Assembly (NCBI GenBank): GCA_910588645.1
Contig: CAJUOY010000019.1
Location: 1-25,004 of the forward strand
Reading direction: 5' to 3'
DNA: 25,004 nucleotides
From: an uncultured Christensenellaceae bacterium
GTDB lineage: Bacteria > Bacillota > Clostridia > Christensenellales > Borkfalkiaceae
Shown: piece by piece, positions 14,498 to 22,769 of the stretch
How positions within the stretch are numbered: the stretch's first letter is position 1
How the letters are laid out: each line of letters opens with the position of its first letter
The notes under the pieces: generated by a model
Database searches by the model: none
What the model saw: only the letters and a program-made list of their open reading frames with translations
Told to the model about the DNA's origin: nothing
Position numbers and translations under genes: made by a program

Positions 14498-15705
14498 TTG
14501 AAAATGTTATCGTTGTTTGCGACTACGGATATATAGAGGGGGGCGCCGCAAGAATTGCCCACGAAACAGCCGTCGCCTTAAAAGGGGCGGGACTTAACGT
14601 GACGTTTTTCTGCGCCGTGGGACCTGTAAGCGGCGAGCTGCTGTTTTCGGGAGTAAACGTCGTATGCCTCGACCAGGCAGATATTTTACACGAAAAAAAC
14701 AGGCTTAAAGGCGTTTTTCGCGGTCTTAACAATAAAAAAGCAAAAAAACGGTTTTCCGCTGTTTTGAAAGATTATAAACCCGAAAACACCGTGGTGCACG
14801 TTCACACCTGGACCAAGGCGCTTTCGAGTTCGGTATTCAAAGCTGCAAAAAAGCGCGGGTTCAAAGTACTTATAACCGTTCATGATTATTTTCTCGTATG
14901 TCCTAACGGGGGGCTGTTTAACTACCGCACCCGTGAGATATGCAAATTGAAACCTATGTCCTCGCGCTGCGTCGCCTGCAACTGCGATTCGAGAAGCTAT
15001 CTTCAAAAGCTGTTCAGGGTTTGGAGACAGCGCGTTCAGAACAGGAATATAAGGCGAAACAAAAATATTTCCTATGCGTTTATTTCGGAATTTTCCAAAC
15101 GCGAGTTTTTAAAAAGATTTGATAAAATCCCTGCAGACAAGCAGTATTTTCTGCCCAATATGGTCGGGTTCGAAAAAGAGGGCAGAGCGCGTGTAGAGTG
15201 TGAAAATAACGAGCTGTACCTGTTTATCGGCGGAGTTACCGAAGTCAAGGGAATAAGAATTTTCTGCGAAGCCGTCAACAGGGCAAACGTGCCTGCGGTT
15301 GTAATAGGGGACGGTATATTGAGAAAGGAGCTCGAGGAAAAGTATCCGGATATAGAGTTCGTCGGTTGGAAATCGAAACAGGAAATGACGCCGTACCTGC
15401 TTCGTGCAAGGTGTATGATATTTTCATCCATATGGTACGAAACAATGGGCTTGACTCCGCTTGAAGTTATGCTTTACGGAATTCCCGTAATATGTTCCGA
15501 ACTCAACGCCGCAAGCGAGTATATCTTTAAGGAAATGCAGTACGACGGATCGGTCGACGGCCTGGTAAATAAAATTAAAGAACTTTCAGACGATAATCTT
15601 GTAAAAGACGTCGGCGAAAGAATTTTTAAGGATTTCGATTTCAACGTTTATTCAAAGGATAATTATTTAAACGGTCTCATAAATCTTTATAACGATATAA
15701 TATAA
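14494..15705 (+). CDS. Family 4 (GT-B) glycosyltransferase
   Basis: 403 aa. The N-terminal domain has a glycine-rich loop, EGGAARIAHE (15-24), and HDYFLVCPNGGL (130-141). The C-terminal nucleotide-sugar domain begins with LFIGGVTEVKG (243-253) and contains the retaining GT-B E-x7-E motif at E316/E324 (WYETMGLTPLE). A cysteine-rich patch (C150, C159, C162, C164) lies between the domains, as in a subset of GT4 enzymes. Donor and acceptor are unknown. It is probably the second sugar-adding enzyme of the repeat unit. Confidence 0.83.
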   Translation: MIENVIVVCDYGYIEGGAARIAHETAVALKGAGLNVTFFCAVGPVSGELLFSGVNVVCLDQADILHEKNRLKGVFRGLNNKKAKKRFSAVLKDYKPENTVVHVHTWTKALSSSVFKAAKKRGFKVLITVHDYFLVCPNGGLFNYRTREICKLKPMSSRCVACNCDSRSYLQKLFRVWRQRVQNRNIRRNKNISYAFISEFSKREFLKRFDKIPADKQYFLPNMVGFEKEGRARVECENNELYLFIGGVTEVKGIRIFCEAVNRANVPAVVIGDGILRKELEEKYPDIEFVGWKSKQEMTPYLLRARCMIFSSIWYETMGLTPLEVMLYGIPVICSELNAASEYIFKEMQYDGSVDGLVNKIKELSDDNLVKDVGERIFKDFDFNVYSKDNYLNGLINLYNDII

Positions 15706-15735
15706 AATTTATCTAAATTTCAGCGTATAATTGCT

Positions 15736-17145
15736 ATGGAAAGAACTTCGGCTATAAATATTAAATCGGCAAAAGAACAAACAAACTTCGCGGAAGTATT
15801 GTTTGTTTTTATTGCGCTATTTTTCTCTTCCATGGTCGGCGCAAAGATATTCGGAGTATCTTTGAACAAAGCCGCATTGTTACCGCTGGAATTATTTTTG
15901 TTTTATAAAGTTGTATCGTCAAACAAGGTAATAGAGATAAAGTCCAGCACCAGATTTCTGCTTTTATTTTACGTATTGCAGATTTTAAACTCGACGGTAG
16001 CGCTGATATTCAATTCGGGATACAATATCAAGTACGACAATTATTCGTCTACCTTGATGAATAACGTTATACAGAATATCTTCATCTATATACCCATAGT
16101 TATTTTGTTATCCAACTATCCCGATAAAGAGCGTATCTTTAAAACCGCTTTGAAGTGTTTGGTTGCGGTATGCAGAATACACGCTTTTTGGGCGTTGGCG
16201 CAATTCATCCTGTGGCAGGTCGAATTTGATTTAAACGGTTTCGTATTTACCGATATTTTAAACGGCGCATTGGGTGAAAATTATCAGTCCAACCTTGCGA
16301 ATATCGGCGGCTCGATAGTACTCAGGGTTACCGGTCTTAACTTCGATCCCGCTTATTTGTCTACTTTAATGATAATAGGCAGTTGTTTCGACCGTAGAAA
16401 GCTTTTCAATTTATTGTATCTGCTCTGCTGCACGCTTGCAATGTCAAGGGTGGGTATGGTCGTACTCGTGCTTCTCTTGGTGATCCGCTATGCAATGGCA
16501 AAGAAGGAACACGGTTTTGATATGAGTACTGACAATATCCTTAAAACCTTGTCGGTTGCCGTTCTTATAGTTATGGCGTTTTTGGTCATGTATTTTTCGT
16601 TGGACGCGTTTAAAGTGCAGGTGGACAAAGCCATTCAAAGGTTTGCCGGCGTTTTCTCTCCTTCGGAAAGTAAGGACGGCACTTCGAGGCACGTTTTATA
16701 TCCCATTTACGCTATTTACTGTTGGATTTTCGATTTGAATTTCCTGCAAAAGTTAATAGGCGCAGGGGCGCGTATTTCGGGCGTAGTTTTTACCAACAGC
16801 GATTTCGTAAAAGACAATATGACGTTTAACTCCACAATGTTAAACAGCGCGTGGGAGATAGAGTGCGATTATGCCGAACTGCTTTTAGGCGACGGCCTGA
16901 TAGGAATAGTTTTGTTTCTTCTTATACTGCTTGCGCTGTTCCGCAGTAAGGACAAGAGGTTTAAGCTGTTTGGCATAGTATTGTTCTTCTATTGCGTTAT
17001 GTACGATACTTTCGCCGTAACCGTGCTGCAAGTTTGTCTTATATTCTATTTCAGTTGCTATAATAAGTACGCTTATAAGAAGAAAAGCGGTCAGGGCGTT
17101 GCAGACGTTGATAAAACAAAAAAAGATAATACAGTACCCGTATAA
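15736..17145 (+). CDS. O-antigen/polysaccharide polymerase-like membrane protein (Wzy-type)
   Basis: 469 aa. About 10-11 hydrophobic segments (for example near 20-40, 73-92, 111-127, 215-247, 267-288 and three toward the C-terminus). A larger polar loop contains YQSNLANIGGSIVLRVTGLNFDP. This layout, and its position between glycosyltransferases and a flippase, fits a Wzy polymerase, although such proteins diverge greatly in sequence. An O-antigen ligase-like role cannot be excluded. There is no clear SD. TATAAT lies only 4 nt before the ATG but lacks a matching -35. The stop overlaps the flippase start (TAATG). Confidence 0.75.
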   Translation: MERTSAINIKSAKEQTNFAEVLFVFIALFFSSMVGAKIFGVSLNKAALLPLELFLFYKVVSSNKVIEIKSSTRFLLLFYVLQILNSTVALIFNSGYNIKYDNYSSTLMNNVIQNIFIYIPIVILLSNYPDKERIFKTALKCLVAVCRIHAFWALAQFILWQVEFDLNGFVFTDILNGALGENYQSNLANIGGSIVLRVTGLNFDPAYLSTLMIIGSCFDRRKLFNLLYLLCCTLAMSRVGMVVLVLLLVIRYAMAKKEHGFDMSTDNILKTLSVAVLIVMAFLVMYFSLDAFKVQVDKAIQRFAGVFSPSESKDGTSRHVLYPIYAIYCWIFDLNFLQKLIGAGARISGVVFTNSDFVKDNMTFNSTMLNSAWEIECDYAELLLGDGLIGIVLFLLILLALFRSKDKRFKLFGIVLFFYCVMYDTFAVTVLQVCLIFYFSCYNKYAYKKKSGQGVADVDKTKKDNTVPV

Positions 17146-18581
17146 TGGCTGCCAAAAAAGTTAAACTTGCGAAAAACTTAATACTTTCCGTAACCGCGCA
17201 GGTTATTTCTTTGATCGTCAGTTTCGTGTTGGGTTTTATAGTTCCCAAGTTTATAGACGAATACCAATACTCATACTGGCAGACTTACGTTTTATACGTA
17301 GGATACGTCGGCGTACTGCACTTCGGGTTGTTGGACGGAATAGTCTTGCGCTATTCGCAGTACGATTACGACGAGTTGGAAAAAAACCGCATAAGATCTC
17401 AGTTTCAGATCCTGCTTGCGTTTACAAGCATACTGTCGGCGTTGACGTGCGGAATTTCCTGCATATTTCTCGAAAGCACGTCGCTTTGGATAGTAATTCT
17501 CGTTTCAGTCGGCATTATAACAAAAAACATTTTTACTTATACTTCTTACAGCTTTCAGATAACAAACAGAATACACAAATACGCGTTCTTGGTTATTGCC
17601 CAGCGCGCGGCTTACGCAGTTGTGGTCGTAATTCTGCTTGCGTTGAAAGTAAACGATTTCTATTGGTATTGCATTGCCGAGCTGTTCGGCGATATATGCG
17701 CTATTTTTATCGGCGCGTTTTTAAACAGGGGACTGTATTTCGGTAAGGCGTTGCCTATTAAGGAAGCCTTTAAAGAGAGTTGGATAAACGTATCGGCCGG
17801 GCTGTTTTTAATGATAGCCAACCTGTCGTCGGCGTTGATCGTCGGCGCGGCGAAAATGATTATCCAATGGCGGTGGGACGAGCTGGTATTCGGTAAAATT
17901 GCATTCAGTTTCAGCGTTTCCAATTTATTTTTAACGTTTGTTACGGCAATCAGCGTCGTTTTGTTTCCTTCTATGAAGCGTATGGACCAAAGCGAGTTGC
18001 CCGATCTTTACGACAAGATAAGGCAAATCATATCGCCCATTCTGTTTGTATCGCTTCTGTTCTATTTCCCCGTTTGCAAAATACTTAATTTGTGGTTGCC
18101 TAAATATAACGCGAGCCTGCCCTATTTAGGGATATTGTTGCCTATAATCATTTTCTCTTCCAAAGTGAGCTTGCTTACAAACAATTATCTCAAAGCTTAC
18201 AGGAAAGAAAAACAGATGCTTTTAATAAACTTGCTGTCGATAGCGCTGGGTATAGTTCTGTTTTCCGTATTCGCTTTCGCCGCGTCAAACCTTGAACTTG
18301 TTCTGTATTCTGTTGTATTAGTTGTTGTGGTGAGGTCGGTAGTTTCCGAAGTTTACGCAATGAAGTTAATAGGCAAGCTCAATAAAAAAAGCATTCTGGA
18401 TTTTGCCGTTGAAATAGTTATGACGGCGATATTCATTGCTTCCGCCCGAATGGCGGGATTGCTGTACGGCGCGTTGATCTATCTCGGCGCCGCTGTCGTT
18501 TATCTGATCATTTACAGAAAAAGCCTTGTCGCAATTTTTAAAAAAATTGCCGCAAAGTTCAGGAGAGGAAATGAAAATTAG
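17145..18581 (+). CDS. Polysaccharide flippase (Wzx-type, MOP superfamily)
   Basis: 478 aa with 12-14 predicted membrane segments spread evenly along the protein. The N-terminus is KNLILSVTAQVISLIVSFVLG, the usual opening of the oligosaccharide flippase family, and FIDEYQYSYWQTYVLY matches its first loop. It should move the undecaprenyl-linked repeat unit across the membrane for the adjacent polymerase. It ends 8 nt inside the next glycosyltransferase gene. Confidence 0.85.
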   Translation: MAAKKVKLAKNLILSVTAQVISLIVSFVLGFIVPKFIDEYQYSYWQTYVLYVGYVGVLHFGLLDGIVLRYSQYDYDELEKNRIRSQFQILLAFTSILSALTCGISCIFLESTSLWIVILVSVGIITKNIFTYTSYSFQITNRIHKYAFLVIAQRAAYAVVVVILLALKVNDFYWYCIAELFGDICAIFIGAFLNRGLYFGKALPIKEAFKESWINVSAGLFLMIANLSSALIVGAAKMIIQWRWDELVFGKIAFSFSVSNLFLTFVTAISVVLFPSMKRMDQSELPDLYDKIRQIISPILFVSLLFYFPVCKILNLWLPKYNASLPYLGILLPIIIFSSKVSLLTNNYLKAYRKEKQMLLINLLSIALGIVLFSVFAFAASNLELVLYSVVLVVVVRSVVSEVYAMKLIGKLNKKSILDFAVEIVMTAIFIASARMAGLLYGALIYLGAAVVYLIIYRKSLVAIFKKIAAKFRRGNEN

Positions 18582-19467
18582 TTTGTCCGTGATCATAGTA
18601 TCCTTTAAAAATATAGGGATATTGCGCGACTGCCTCGATTCCGTTGAAAAGTTCAACGATATAGGCGACGGACTCGAAGTAATAGTTTCGGATAACAGCC
18701 CCGACAATACTCTGTACGATACGATCGGAAGCGAGTATGAATGGGTAAAAATAATCAAAAACGAAAATATCGGTTTCGGCGCGGGGAATAACAGAGGTTA
18801 CGAAATCTCTTCTGGAGAAGTACTTTTGTTCCTCAATCCCGATACCGTGCTTGTCGAACCCGTTTTCGGCTTTGCGCTGGAAAAATTCGAAAGCGATAAA
18901 AATTTGGCAATGTTCGGAGTACAACTCATAGACCGTAACTATGAGAACAACGATTCGTTCTTTATAATGGACAAGTACGGGATATTTTCCACTATGCGTT
19001 CCCACTATGCGAGGAGGACGGGTAAATACAGGGACGGTAAAATGTTTTTGTGCGGGGCGAACCTGTTTGTCAGAAGAAGTTCTTTCGAGCAGGCCGGTCG
19101 CTTTGACGAAAACATATTTATGTATAAGGAAGAGGCCGACCTCATAAAACGCATAAAACTGCATTCGTCGGCCAAGAAAACTGCCTTTTTCAAAGACAAG
19201 CGAATAATTCATCTGGAAGGCGGAACGGAAGATGCGGACAGTTCAAAGGCTATAACCCAACTTTCAAGGCTTACGGAAGCCGACCGCTATTACGCGGAAA
19301 AATGGAATTTGAGCTACTTGAAAATTTTGAAACAGCGGCGCAGATTTCATAGGTTCAAGTTGTTTGTTTTAAGATGTCTTTTCAAAAGAAAAAGAGCGGT
19401 CGATACAAAGAAAATTATAAACTTTCTGAATAGTAAAATAGAGGATGCAAAACGGAAAAATGGTTGA
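18571..19467 (+). CDS. Family 2 glycosyltransferase, WbbL/rhamnosyltransferase-like
   Basis: 298 aa. SLSVIIVSFKN (4-14), then a SDNSPDN block, NIGFGAGNNRG and FLNPDT give the nucleotide-binding and DXD-like region of COG1216 GT2 enzymes. FDENIFMYKEEADL is the acceptor/base region. A basic C-terminal tail may lie on the membrane. I use the ATG at 18571 because AGGAGAGGAA is directly upstream and the fold begins right there. An in-frame start 45 nt earlier is weaker. It is likely another rhamnosyltransferase. Confidence 0.83.
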   Translation: MKISLSVIIVSFKNIGILRDCLDSVEKFNDIGDGLEVIVSDNSPDNTLYDTIGSEYEWVKIIKNENIGFGAGNNRGYEISSGEVLLFLNPDTVLVEPVFGFALEKFESDKNLAMFGVQLIDRNYENNDSFFIMDKYGIFSTMRSHYARRTGKYRDGKMFLCGANLFVRRSSFEQAGRFDENIFMYKEEADLIKRIKLHSSAKKTAFFKDKRIIHLEGGTEDADSSKAITQLSRLTEADRYYAEKWNLSYLKILKQRRRFHRFKLFVLRCLFKRKRAVDTKKIINFLNSKIEDAKRKNG

Positions 19468-20272
19468 ATTGAATTTGGAAGAGATGAAGAAAATACAGCT
19501 CGGCATTCTCGACGCCGTCGCTGATTTCTGCGATAAAAATCAAATAAATTACTGGTTGGACAGCGGCACGCTTATAGGCGCGGTAAGGCATAAGGGGTAT
19601 ATCCCTTGGGACGACGATATAGATCTTGGAATGTTGCGTCCCGATTACGACAGATTTCTGGAATTGTTCAATAAAGAAAATCCTGTTTATAAAGCTTATT
19701 CGGTTGAAAATAATCCCGACTTTTTATATCCTTTCGCCAAGGTGTTGGATACGCGTACCGTGCTGTACGAACCGGACGAAAAGGGAGTAAAATCCTGCGT
19801 AAATATAGATATTTTCGTTTACGATAACGCTCCCGACGACGACAGAAAAGTTGCAAAAATGTACAAAAAAAGGGATAAATACGTCTCCTTGCACAACGTG
19901 CGCGTAAGACTGTATTTATCAAAAAACAGACCTTTGGTTCATTTGATAAAGAAATTGATTTATCCGTTTTTGCTTGTATTCCCCAAAAATTATTTTGCAA
20001 AAAAGATTGTAAAAAATTCCACGAAATTCAAACGTAAGGATACAAAGCGTATCGGCAATTTTACGTCGATCACCAAAGTCTGTTGCGATAAGGAATTGTT
20101 TGCAGGTTCAGTGCCAGTGGAATTCGAAGGTAAAATTTATAAAGCGCCTCAGGGATACGACGCATGGCTTACGGCGTTCTACGGCGACTATATGAAGCTT
20201 CCGCCCGAAGAAAAACGCGTCCCTCACCACAGTTTCAAAGCATACCGTATCGAAGGAGATAAAGATGACTAA
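19460..20272 (+). CDS. LicD-family phosphotransferase
   Basis: 270 aa. LicD proteins transfer a phospho-alcohol (classically phosphocholine) from a CDP donor onto a glycan. The signature block DSGTLIGAVRHKGYIPWDDD is at 34-53, in a nucleotidyltransferase-like fold. The C-terminal YGDYMKLPPEEKR is also typical. GAGG at 19441-19444 suits the ATG at 19460. The ATG at 19445 would touch that SD. It overlaps the previous GT2 by 8 nt and the next gene by 8 nt. Two CDP-alcohol-type synthetases follow, which supports a donor made locally. Choline, glycerol or another alcohol cannot be distinguished. Confidence 0.87.
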   Translation: MVELNLEEMKKIQLGILDAVADFCDKNQINYWLDSGTLIGAVRHKGYIPWDDDIDLGMLRPDYDRFLELFNKENPVYKAYSVENNPDFLYPFAKVLDTRTVLYEPDEKGVKSCVNIDIFVYDNAPDDDRKVAKMYKKRDKYVSLHNVRVRLYLSKNRPLVHLIKKLIYPFLLVFPKNYFAKKIVKNSTKFKRKDTKRIGNFTSITKVCCDKELFAGSVPVEFEGKIYKAPQGYDAWLTAFYGDYMKLPPEEKRVPHHSFKAYRIEGDKDD

Positions 20273-20702
20273 CAGCGGTAAAAAATATAAAACGGGATAC
20301 ACCTGCGGAGTTTTCGATCTCTTTCACGTGGGACACTTGAACTTGTTGGAACGCTGCAAGGAAATGTGCGAAGTTCTGATCGTCGGTGTTTGCGACGACG
20401 ATTACGTTCGTAACATAAAAAAGAAAGAGCCCGTTTTCAAGGAGGACGAAAGAGTCAGAATCATAGGCGCTTTAAGGTGCGTGGACAGCGCCGTTCTCGT
20501 GGATACGGAAACTACAAACGACAAAATGCTCGCCATAGAAAAGCTTCATTTCGACGTGTTGTTCTCGGGCGACGATTGGAAAGGTTCTGAACGTTATAAA
20601 AAAACGGAGGAACAATTTGCGAAAATAGGCGCAGCGATCGAATATCTTCCGTATACAACGGGAATATCTACAACAGAGTTAAAAAGCAAGATCAAGGGTT
20701 AA
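20265..20702 (+). CDS. TagD-like cytidylyltransferase (first of two)
   Basis: 145 aa. A nucleotidyltransferase of the TagD/CCT type: the HxGH motif HVGH at 21-24, SGDDWKGSERY and a C-terminal GISTTELK. It likely makes CDP-glycerol or a related CDP-alcohol. The Arg of the classical RTEGISTT motif is replaced here (YTTGISTT). SD GGAGAT lies just upstream. It overlaps licD by 8 nt, suggesting that it supplies the LicD donor. Confidence 0.85.
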   Translation: MTNSGKKYKTGYTCGVFDLFHVGHLNLLERCKEMCEVLIVGVCDDDYVRNIKKKEPVFKEDERVRIIGALRCVDSAVLVDTETTNDKMLAIEKLHFDVLFSGDDWKGSERYKKTEEQFAKIGAAIEYLPYTTGISTTELKSKIKG

Positions 20703-20705
20703 TTT

Positions 20706-21104
20706 ATGAAAAAGGTTTTGACTTTCGGGGTTTTCGATTATTTTCATTACGGACATCTAAAGCTGTTTGAAAGGTGTAAAAAGTACGGCGATTTTCTGAT
20801 TGTGGCCGTTCAGCGCGGGGAAGAGATTTTGAAAAATAAACCCGACGCTCACGTGCTTTATACCACGGAACAGAGGAAGGAAATCGTTTCGGCGGTAAAA
20901 TACGTAGACAGCGTAATCGAGTACCGCCAAGTGGACGAGGATATAGTAAATATTGACTTCGACGTATTGATACTGGGCGGAGATCAAACCCACGCGGGAA
21001 TTATGCGCGCCGTCAAGTGGAGTGAAGAACACGGCAAAGAAGTGGTACGTCTTGAAAGAACGCCGGGAATATGTTCGTCCGATATAAAAAAGTCATTATC
21101 TTAA
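20706..21104 (+). CDS. TagD-like cytidylyltransferase (second of two)
   Basis: 132 aa. Another HxGH nucleotidyltransferase: HYGH at 14-17, ILGGDQTHAG in place of the GDDW block, and a C-terminal RTPGICSSDIKK that retains the Arg missing in its neighbour. It starts 3 nt after the first copy. The two differ clearly in sequence, so this is an old duplication or independent recruitment rather than a recent copy. They may make different CDP-alcohols or act as a pair. Confidence 0.83.
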   Translation: MKKVLTFGVFDYFHYGHLKLFERCKKYGDFLIVAVQRGEEILKNKPDAHVLYTTEQRKEIVSAVKYVDSVIEYRQVDEDIVNIDFDVLILGGDQTHAGIMRAVKWSEEHGKEVVRLERTPGICSSDIKKSLS

Positions 21105-21109
21105 AAAAA

Positions 21110-21553
21110 ATGAAAATATATCGAGAGAATAATAAACGAGCTTATCTCCATTTGTTATTGCTTGCTGACGAACAGGAAAGTTTGATCAACAGGTATCTCG
21201 ATAACGGTACGATGTATGTGCTTGACGATAACGGCGTCAAGGCAATAATCGTGGTCTGCGACGCGGGCGACGGAGTTCTGGAAATAAAAAATCTTGCCGT
21301 AGAACCGCAGTTCAGACGGTATGGTTACGGCAGAAAGCTGATAGAGTTCGTCTGTACTCATTACAGGGGGAAATATCATACCGTTCAAGCGGGTACCGGC
21401 GACAGCCCGCTTACCGTTCCGTTTTATGAAAAGTGCGGCTTTAAGCGTTCGTGCGTTGTTAAAAACTTTTTTACCGACAATTACGACCATCCGATTTTCG
21501 AGTGCGGGAAACAGCTTGCGGATATGATTTATTTAGTAAAAAAACTAACTTAA
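21110..21553 (+). CDS. GNAT-family N-acetyltransferase
   Basis: 147 aa. The acetyl-CoA binding motif A appears as NLAVEPQFRRYGYGRKLIEF (61-80), with the R-x-x-G-x-G loop at 70-75. PFYEKCGFKRS (104-114) is the usual motif B. The start at 21110 begins the fold and lies 5 nt after the previous stop. No clear SD is seen. It is the last gene of the polysaccharide operon, before a terminator. The substrate is unknown and could be a sugar of the polymer or something unrelated. Confidence 0.83.
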   Translation: MKIYRENNKRAYLHLLLLADEQESLINRYLDNGTMYVLDDNGVKAIIVVCDAGDGVLEIKNLAVEPQFRRYGYGRKLIEFVCTHYRGKYHTVQAGTGDSPLTVPFYEKCGFKRSCVVKNFFTDNYDHPIFECGKQLADMIYLVKKLT

Positions 21554-21574
21554 AAATTCGATGTTAAAAAATAC

Positions 21575-21618
21575 AGTCCGCTATAATTCGGTTGCGAAGA
21601 TAGCGGGCTATTATTTTG
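21575..21618 (+). terminator. Terminator of the polysaccharide operon
   Basis: AGTCCGCTAT (21575-21584) pairs with ATAGCGGGCT (21600-21609) with one G-U, capped by a short TTCG/CGAA inner stem. The tail ATTATTTT is only moderately T-rich. Confidence 0.65.
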
Positions 21619-21626
21619 CACGATAA

Positions 21627-21655
21627 TTGACAAACGGCGGCGGTTTTGCTATAAT
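21627..21655 (+). promoter_or_regulatory. Promoter of glf, abutting the start codon
   Basis: Perfect TTGACA (21627-21632) and TATAAT (21650-21655) with a 17-bp spacer. The ATG at 21663 follows after 7 nt with no SD, so transcription should start at or next to the start codon. Confidence 0.85.
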
Positions 21656-21662
21656 ATTTTTT

Positions 21663-22769
21663 ATGAAAATGTATGATTATCTTGTAGTAGGCGCAGGGCT
21701 CTTCGGCGCGGTGTTTGCACGCGAAGCGGCGGATTGCGGTAAAAAAGTACTTGTCATCGATAAGCGTCCAAACGTTGCGGGGAATATTTATACCGAGAAT
21801 TCAGAGGGAATAAACGTGCATAAATACGGCGCGCATATTTTCCATACTAACAATAGGAAAGTCTGGTCGTATATCAACAGGTTTGCGGAATTTAACCGAT
21901 ACACGAATTCGCCCGTCGCCAATTACAAAGGCGAGCTATATTCGCTACCCTTCAATATGTACACGTTCAATAAGATGTGGGGCGTCGTCACTCCCGACGA
22001 GGCGGCTGCCGAAATCGAACGCCAACGTAAAGCCGCTGGAATTGCGGAACCGCGAAACCTCGAAGAGCAGGCCATTTCCCTCGTCGGTACCGATATTTAC
22101 GAAAAACTCATTAAAGGTTATACGCAAAAGCAATGGGGACGTCCTTGCAGCGAACTGCCGTCTTTTATAATAAAGAGACTGCCTGTGAGACTGACGTTCG
22201 ACAACAATTATTTCAACGCTCTCTATCAGGGTATACCTATGGGCGGTTATACTGCTATGATAGAAAAAATGCTCGACGGGATAGAAGTAAGGCTCAATAG
22301 CGATTATCTGCAAAATAAAGCGGAATACGACGGTATAGCGCACAAAGTAGTCTATACGGGAGCGATAGACGCATACTTCGGTTTTAAGTACGGCGCACTC
22401 GAATACAGAAGCGTCCGCTTCGAGACGGAGGTTTTGGATAAGTCCAACTATCAGGGCAACGCGGTTGTGAACTATACGGATGCGGAAACGCCGTTTACGA
22501 GAATAATAGAACACAAATTTTTCGAATTCGGCAATCAGCCGAAAACGGTCATAAGCAGGGAGTACAGCTCGGAATGGAAGCCGGGCGACGAGCCCTATTA
22601 TCCCGTCAACGACGAAAAGAACGGCGCGCTTTATCTCAGATACAGAGAGTTGGCTGAGCGTGAAAATGGAGTCATATTCGGCGGAAGGCTTGGCGAATAT
22701 AAATATTACGATATGGATAAGGTCATAGAATCGGCTTTTGATCTCTGCAAAAAAGAACTTTCCGATTAA
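21663..22769 (+). CDS. glf: UDP-galactopyranose mutase
   Basis: 368 aa. An FAD enzyme that converts UDP-galactopyranose to UDP-galactofuranose for surface glycans. VVGAGLFGAVFARE (8-21) is the FAD-binding loop. RPNVAGNIYTE, HKYGAHIFHTN, NMYTFNKMWG, YTQKQWGRP and IPMGGYT are all hallmark blocks of the family. Family length is normal. I choose 21663 because the open frame upstream runs through the -10 and -35 boxes. Its position directly after the polysaccharide operon suggests that the polymer contains galactofuranose, although it has its own promoter. Confidence 0.95.
   Translation: MKMYDYLVVGAGLFGAVFAREAADCGKKVLVIDKRPNVAGNIYTENSEGINVHKYGAHIFHTNNRKVWSYINRFAEFNRYTNSPVANYKGELYSLPFNMYTFNKMWGVVTPDEAAAEIERQRKAAGIAEPRNLEEQAISLVGTDIYEKLIKGYTQKQWGRPCSELPSFIIKRLPVRLTFDNNYFNALYQGIPMGGYTAMIEKMLDGIEVRLNSDYLQNKAEYDGIAHKVVYTGAIDAYFGFKYGALEYRSVRFETEVLDKSNYQGNAVVNYTDAETPFTRIIEHKFFEFGNQPKTVISREYSSEWKPGDEPYYPVNDEKNGALYLRYRELAERENGVIFGGRLGEYKYYDMDKVIESAFDLCKKELSD

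Noticed and set aside
15726..15738. TATAAT 4 nt before the polymerase ATG as a sixth leaderless promoter
   Set aside because: No -35 element lies 16-18 bp upstream and the gene is inside a continuous operon, so I leave it as chance AT-rich sequence.
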